50,354 nt of DNA from the NCBI RefSeq assembly GCF_014648175.1, contig NZ_BMQP01000055.1, positions 1-50,354 of the forward strand. The letters are read 5' to 3'. A program made the position numbers and the translations under genes. Of this stretch, positions 46,833-50,354 are shown in pieces; position 1 is the stretch's first letter, and every line of letters starts with the position of its first letter. A model generated the notes under the pieces. That model ran no database searches, was not told where the DNA came from, and saw only the letters and a list, made by a program, of their open reading frames with translations. The stretch comes from Planobispora rosea (GTDB lineage Bacteria > Actinomycetota > Actinomycetes > Streptosporangiales > Streptosporangiaceae).

Positions 46833-46917
46833 GTCCGCGCAAGCGGTCGCAGGGGATTAGCGCATACGTAACCGCGGTCCCGATTCTTTCACTAGCTAGA
46901 TCCATACGGAGGAAATC

Positions 46918-47313
46918 ATGGCGAAGCTCAGCAACGACGAGCTGCTCGACGCGTTCAAGGAGATGACCCTCCTCGAGCTGTCCGACTTCGTGAAGCTCTT
47001 CGAGGAGACCTTCGACGTCAAGGCTGCCGCTCCGGTCGCCGTCGCCGCCGCCCCGGCCGCCGGTGGCGGTGGCGAGGCCGCTGCCGAGGCTGACGAGCAG
47101 GACGAGTTCGACGTCATCCTCGAGGCCGCCGGCGACAAGAAGATCCAGGTCATCAAGGAGATCCGCGCCCTGACGAGCCTGGGCCTCAAGGAGGCCAAGG
47201 ACCTGGTCGACGGTGCTCCGAAGCCGGTCTTCGACGGCAAGGTCAACAAGGAGCAGGCGGAGAAGGCCAAGGCCGCCCTCGAGGGTGCCGGCGCCACCGT
47301 CACCGTCAAGTAG
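46918..47313 (+). CDS. rplL: 50S ribosomal protein L7/L12
   Basis: 131 residues; ATG 46918 after CGGAGG. An N-terminal dimer domain (LSNDELLDAFKEMTLLELSDFVKLFEE in part), an Ala/Pro/Gly hinge, and a C-terminal factor-binding domain with EFDVILEAAGDKKIQVIKEI and TSLGLKEAKDLVDGAPKPV. Present as several dimers on the ribosome, recruiting translation GTPases. The stop codon lies inside an imperfect 18-bp tandem duplication that creates a second in-frame stop. Confidence 0.98.
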   Translation: MAKLSNDELLDAFKEMTLLELSDFVKLFEETFDVKAAAPVAVAAAPAAGGGGEAAAEADEQDEFDVILEAAGDKKIQVIKEIRALTSLGLKEAKDLVDGAPKPVFDGKVNKEQAEKAKAALEGAGATVTVK

Positions 47314-47344
47314 TCCGCTACGCCCCAGTAGTTCACTACGCCGA
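47309..47344. repeat. 18-bp imperfect tandem duplication over the rplL stop
   Basis: AGTAGTCCGCTACGCCCC (47309-47326) and AGTAGTTCACTACGCCGA (47327-47344) match at 14 of 18 positions. Both carry an in-frame TAG. Confidence 0.75.
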
Positions 47345-47385
47345 GAAGAGCGGGTCCACCAGGTGCCGGTGGCCCGCTCTTCTCG
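47342..47385 (+). terminator. Terminator of rplJ-rplL
   Basis: An 18-bp stem with one bulged base (47342-47360 with 47368-47385) and a 7-nt loop. It separates rplL from the downstream ATPase gene. Confidence 0.85.
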
Positions 47386-47563
47386 CATGTCCGGGGGTTT
47401 CCGCTCCGGCGCCCGTGACTCCGGGTTCCGGGCTCTTCCTCGTCCATTTGTTGGACGGCTAGTCTCATAACCGTGCTGTAACGATCGCCGGATCGCCTGG
47501 GCATCCGGTCCGTTCCGGGCGATCGTCACTACGGTGGTGCACCGGTCTCCTGGAGGGCTGCAC

Positions 47564-48565
47564 GTGGGCGTCGAAGTCGTGGTCGAGGGACTGACCAAGT
47601 CGTTTGGAAGACAGGTCATCTGGGAGGACGTCACGCTGACGCTCCCGGCCGGTGAGATCTCGGTTCTGCTGGGCCCCTCGGGTACCGGCAAGTCGGTCTT
47701 CCTCAAGTCCCTCGTCGGCCTGCTGAGGCCGGAACGGGGCCATATCTGGATCGACGGTCACGACCTGGCCAACTGCGGTGAGAACAAGCTCTACGAGCTG
47801 CGGAGGCTGTTCGGCGTCCTGTTCCAGGACGGCGCCCTCTTCGGCTCGCTCAACCTCTTCGACAACGTCGCCTTCCCGTTGCGCGAGCACACCAGGAAGG
47901 GCGAGACCGAGATCCGCAAGATCGTGATGGAGAAGATGGAGCTCGTCGGTCTCATCGGCGCGGAGGGCAAACTGCCCGGGGAGATCTCCGGGGGGATGCG
48001 CAAACGGGCCGGCCTGGCCCGGGCGCTGGTCCTCGATCCCGAGATCATCCTTTTCGACGAGCCGGACTCCGGCCTGGATCCGGTCCGCACGGCCTATCTG
48101 AACCAGCTCATCGTGGATCTCAACGCGGAGACCGAGGCGACCTTCCTCATCGTCACGCACGACATCAACACCGCCCGTACGGTCCCGGACAACATCGGGC
48201 TGCTGTTCCGGCGCGAGCTGATCATGTTCGGCCCCCGCGAGATGCTGCTCTCCAGCGACGAGCCGGTGGTACGGCAGTTCCTCAACGCGCGCAGACACGG
48301 TCCGATCGGAATGTCGGAGGAGAAGGACGTCTCCGAACTGGAGGCCGAGGCGCAGCTGGGTCACGACCCGGGCGTCCTGCCGCCCATCCCGCCGCAACTC
48401 ATGCCGAGTGAGAACCGGATCCGGCGCACGCAGCGCCCGCCGGGCGAGTGGCTGGCCGCCAACGGCGTCATCCCGCCGGTGAACTCCTTCGTGGACGACC
48501 GGGGCCGCAACTGGCTGGAGGAGTATCCCCGTCTGGTGGCGGCGCACCTCAACGGCGTTCCGTGA
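47564..48565 (+). CDS. mkl: Mkl/MlaF-type ABC transporter ATPase
   Basis: 333 residues from GTG 47564, with TGGAGG seven bases upstream. ABC ATPase: Walker A GPSGTGKSV, Q-loop LFQDGALFGSLNLFDNV (with the phospholipid-transporter style FQDGALF), signature EISGGMRKRAGLARAL, Walker B IILFDEPDSGLDPV and H-loop IVTHD. The C-terminal about 85 residues are an extension as in actinobacterial Mkl. Mkl powers Mce lipid importers in mycobacteria and actinomycetes, where the gene likewise lies near rplJ-rplL. No YrbE permease or Mce protein is in the window, so the partner operon must be elsewhere. Confidence 0.88.
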   Translation: MGVEVVVEGLTKSFGRQVIWEDVTLTLPAGEISVLLGPSGTGKSVFLKSLVGLLRPERGHIWIDGHDLANCGENKLYELRRLFGVLFQDGALFGSLNLFDNVAFPLREHTRKGETEIRKIVMEKMELVGLIGAEGKLPGEISGGMRKRAGLARALVLDPEIILFDEPDSGLDPVRTAYLNQLIVDLNAETEATFLIVTHDINTARTVPDNIGLLFRRELIMFGPREMLLSSDEPVVRQFLNARRHGPIGMSEEKDVSELEAEAQLGHDPGVLPPIPPQLMPSENRIRRTQRPPGEWLAANGVIPPVNSFVDDRGRNWLEEYPRLVAAHLNGVP

Positions 48566-48649
48566 CGGCGGGTTCGCCCGCCATGAGATGAGTTCGATGT
48601 TCCATCGGTGCTGATCGATCCCGTTCGCTATGGTTGATGGTGATCGACC

Positions 48650-49165
48650 GTGACGGTGACAGCCGAGCTGGAAGATCGAAGCGTGCTGAGGAGATTCCTG
48701 CCCTGGCTGCTGGGCCTGCTGATCGCCTGCCTCACGGCGGCGGGTTTCTGGGTGGGCGGAGACCTGCGTGACGCCCAGGCGGCGGAGGACGACCGCGCGG
48801 CGGTGCTGTGGGCGGCGGGCACGCACGCGCTCAATCTCCTGTCCGTGAGCCATCGGACCGTCGACGCCGACATCGCGCGCGTTCTGGCCTCCTCCACCGG
48901 GTCCGCCAGGGCCGAGTACGCCAGGAACGCCGCCGCCCTGAAACAGGCCACGACCGGGGAGAAGGTCGTTCAGACGGGTGCGCTGCGCGCCGCCGGGCTG
49001 GTCTCGATGGGGGAGGACACGGCGCGGGTGCTGGTGGCCGGGGACGCGGTGATCAGGTGGGAGGGGCGCGGGGGCTCTCCGCAAGAGCGTTTCTACCGCT
49101 GGAGCATGGAAGTGACCAGGGCCGGGGGGACGTGGCTCGTGTCGAAGGCCGAGCTGGTCCCATGA
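48650..49165 (+). CDS. Mce-associated-type membrane protein (copy 1)
   Basis: 171 residues from GTG 48650. A short cytoplasmic head, one membrane helix (about 15-36, FLPWLLGLLIACLTAAGFWV) and an extracytoplasmic domain with the pattern THALNLLSVSHRTVDADIARVLASSTGSARAEY, then a beta-rich end (VLVAGDAVIRW, FYRWSMEVTRAGGTWLVSKAELVP). This helix-plus-domain plan is that of Mce-associated membrane (Mam) proteins, thought to stabilise Mce transporters. Its stop overlaps the next gene start (ATGA), so the two are translated together. Assigned by layout and by the Mkl-type ATPase upstream, so moderate confidence. Confidence 0.72.
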   Translation: MTVTAELEDRSVLRRFLPWLLGLLIACLTAAGFWVGGDLRDAQAAEDDRAAVLWAAGTHALNLLSVSHRTVDADIARVLASSTGSARAEYARNAAALKQATTGEKVVQTGALRAAGLVSMGEDTARVLVAGDAVIRWEGRGGSPQERFYRWSMEVTRAGGTWLVSKAELVP

Positions 49166-49677
49166 GGCGTGCATCCTTGCTCTTCACCGGGGTACTGGCC
49201 ATCGTGGCGATGGTGCTGGGGGCGGCGGTCGGGGTCATGCTGGCAGACCTCGGCCGGTTGCGCGCGGGGGAGACCGCGGGGCGGGAGGCGCTCGCGGCCG
49301 CCCGCTCCTTCGCCGCCGACATGTTGTCCTACGACTACCGCACGATCGAGCAGGATTTCGCGCGGGCGCGGGCGTACACCGCCGGAGACCTCGCCGAGCA
49401 CTACGGGCGTCTCGCCACGACCGTGGGACCGTCGGCCCGGCAGCAGAGGCTGGTGCAGTCGGCGACGGTCGCCGGGGCGGCGGTGGAGTCGGCGGGGCCG
49501 GACCGGGCCGAGGTGCTGCTGTTCGTGAACATGAGTACGACCAGGACCCCGGCGGGGGAGGGACAGTCCCGGCGGCAGGTCACCAGGGGGCGGGTGCGCT
49601 TCGTAATGGTCCGCGACGACTCTCGCTGGCTGGTCACGGAGCTCTCCACGCTTCTGGGTGCCGCCCCTCCTCTGTAA
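49162..49677 (+). CDS. Mce-associated-type membrane protein (copy 2)
   Basis: 171 residues, the same length as its upstream neighbour and evidently a divergent paralogue: a membrane helix at 5-28 (LLFTGVLAIVAMVLGAAVGVML), then AAARSFAADMLSYDYRTIEQDFARARAYTAGDLAEHY, matching LNLLSVSHRTVDADIARVLASSTG in the first copy, and a terminal VRFVMVRDDSRWLVTELSTL. The start overlaps the previous stop by ATGA. The two may form a heteromer at the membrane with the Mkl-powered transporter; this is inference. The gene ends 479 bp before rpoB. Confidence 0.72.
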   Translation: MRRASLLFTGVLAIVAMVLGAAVGVMLADLGRLRAGETAGREALAAARSFAADMLSYDYRTIEQDFARARAYTAGDLAEHYGRLATTVGPSARQQRLVQSATVAGAAVESAGPDRAEVLLFVNMSTTRTPAGEGQSRRQVTRGRVRFVMVRDDSRWLVTELSTLLGAAPPL

Positions 49678-49959
49678 CCCCTTGATTCGCAAGGTGATCC
49701 CCGGGACAGGGGCCGTGGCGCGGCGCGTTATATAATTGTTAGCAAAGGGTGTGTTTGAAGAAGGTTTGACCGCGGGTAGATCGACCATGGCAGCGTCGAT
49801 CATCGACCGGTTACCGGTCGGCGGTCGAACCGTCGGGTGACGGGTGTCAACCGCCCCGGGTTGGGGTAACGTCCTGAACCCGGCGGTGTGCGCAGGTCAA
49901 TCGGCGGGAAAACTCCCAGCTTCAAGCTGGTTTTTCAGCGGAAATGTCGGCTTCCGGGC

Positions 49960-49988
49960 TTGACGTTTCGGCGCGGACGGGCGATGCT
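49960..49988 (+). promoter_or_regulatory. rpoB promoter 1
   Basis: TTGACG (49960-49965), 17 bp, GATGCT (49983-49988). A good match to the housekeeping sigma consensus of actinobacteria. Confidence 0.6.
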
Positions 49989-50021
49989 GCGACCAACGTG
50001 GAGCATGCAGCGAGACCGAGG

Positions 50022-50050
50022 TGGACAGGCGTGTGCCGTTCGGCTACACT
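50022..50050 (+). promoter_or_regulatory. rpoB promoter 2
   Basis: TGGACA (50022-50027), 17 bp, TACACT (50045-50050). Tandem to promoter 1, 62 bp downstream. Transcription would begin near 50057, about 100 nt before the start codon. Confidence 0.6.
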
Positions 50051-50156
50051 GCCCCTTTGCGCTGCCCTTTGACGACCCGCTTCTTTTGGTGCTCCGATGC
50101 ATGGTCGTCTGGCGTGCGTGTAGTCAGTCCGCCGCGAGCCCTCGGAAGGACATCTG

Positions 50157-50354
50157 TTGGCAGCCTCGCGCAACGCCTCCGCCGTACCCGCTGGTCCCCG
50201 TCGTGTGTCGTTCGCACGCATTCAGGAGCCGCTCGAAGTTCCTGATCTTCTCGCTCTGCAGACCGAGTCGTTCGACTGGCTGCTGGGCAACGAGAAGTGG
50301 AAGGGGCGGGTCGAGGCGGCTCGCCAGGCCGGGCGCAAGGACGTTCCGGCCCAG
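50157..50354 (+). CDS. rpoB: RNA polymerase beta subunit, N-terminal part (cut by window end)
   Basis: The first 66 codons of rpoB, from TTG 50157 with GAAGGA six bases upstream. The translation, with RRVSFARIQEPLEVPDLLAL and TESFDWLLGNEKW, is the standard actinobacterial beta-subunit N-terminus. The gene continues beyond the right edge. It is separated from rplL by the Mkl-type ATPase and two membrane protein genes and has its own promoters, so it is not simply read from the rplJ promoter. Confidence 0.96.
   Translation, partial: MAASRNASAVPAGPRRVSFARIQEPLEVPDLLALQTESFDWLLGNEKWKGRVEAARQAGRKDVPAQ

Larger units (their letters stand above)
49678..50156. other. Long upstream region of rpoB
   Basis: No gene is supported. 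From the left: a TATAAT box at 49731-49736 without a clear -35; a 17-bp palindrome CGACCGGTTACCGGTCG (49804-49820); a small hairpin CCAGC-TTCAA-GCTGG with TTTTT (49916-49935) that could terminate read-through; then two well-spaced promoters (listed separately) and a leader of about 100 nt with the GAAGGA ribosome site at 50145-50150. Confidence 0.6.

Overview
The window is high-GC DNA with frequent GTG/TTG starts, short intergenic hairpins and a secE-nusG-rplK-rplA / rplJ-rplL / rpoB ribosomal-transcription cluster. It looks like chromosomal DNA of a filamentous actinobacterium, most like the Streptosporangiaceae (Streptosporangium/Nonomuraea group). That assignment is inference from gene content, codon style and protein families. 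No phage, insertion sequence, CRISPR array or plasmid function is visible.

Layout. 1-7 kb: rhomboid protease, TetR regulator with a near-ideal operator facing a DUF1772 membrane protein gene, serC, a class-2 citrate synthase, pdxH and an MFS exporter. 7-14 kb: a DtxR/IdeR-type metal repressor, a large PAS-GAF-SpoIIE phosphatase-HATPase signalling protein, an alpha/beta hydrolase, a 53-residue membrane protein and an orphan chemoreceptor fused to a PilZ (c-di-GMP) domain. 13.8-15 kb: an acyl-CoA dehydrogenase. 15-25.6 kb: a cell-surface region with two separate cassettes, each an exported Thr/Pro-stalked surface protein followed by its own class F-type sortase. The second sortase overlaps a DUF2079 membrane protein gene. 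Between the cassettes lie a phospholipase D-like protein and a minus-strand redox operon (DoxX-like protein, FAD oxidoreductase, four-helix membrane protein). 25.8-33 kb: a secreted rhamnogalacturonan lyase with a ricin-type module, a thiolase, a small basic protein, a long acyl-CoA dehydrogenase and a methyltransferase. 33-40.5 kb: two paralogous STAND NTPase-TPR proteins flanking an ECF sigma factor gene (apparently with an ACG start), its coupled membrane anti-sigma-like partner, and adenosine deaminase. 40.6-50.35 kb: aspartate aminotransferase, tRNA-Trp, secE, nusG, rplK, rplA, an LppX/LprAFG-type lipoprotein, the L10 leader with rplJ-rplL, an Mkl-type ABC ATPase with two Mce-associated-type membrane proteins, and the start of rpoB.

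Most promising observations. (1) Both surface-protein/sortase pairs share a non-LPXTG sorting signal, P-x-G-G-A-x-T-G-x-G, and the second pair is translationally coupled to a GT-C-like membrane protein. (2) A CHASE4-like/HAMP/MCP/PilZ fusion stands alone without chemotaxis genes. (3) The ECF sigma gene has no standard start codon but a strong Shine-Dalgarno seven bases before ACG. (4) Short tandem duplications of about 8-20 bp repeatedly sit on or just after stop codons (DUF1772, SpoIIE protein, 53-aa ORF, aspC, rplL and others). (5) A DoxX/FAD-oxidoreductase/4-TM operon carries a 19-bp tandem repeat in front of the oxidoreductase. (6) A composite repeat with 28-bp direct ends lies just upstream of the L10 leader promoter.

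All family assignments were made by reading motifs in the translated sequence. No database search was run.
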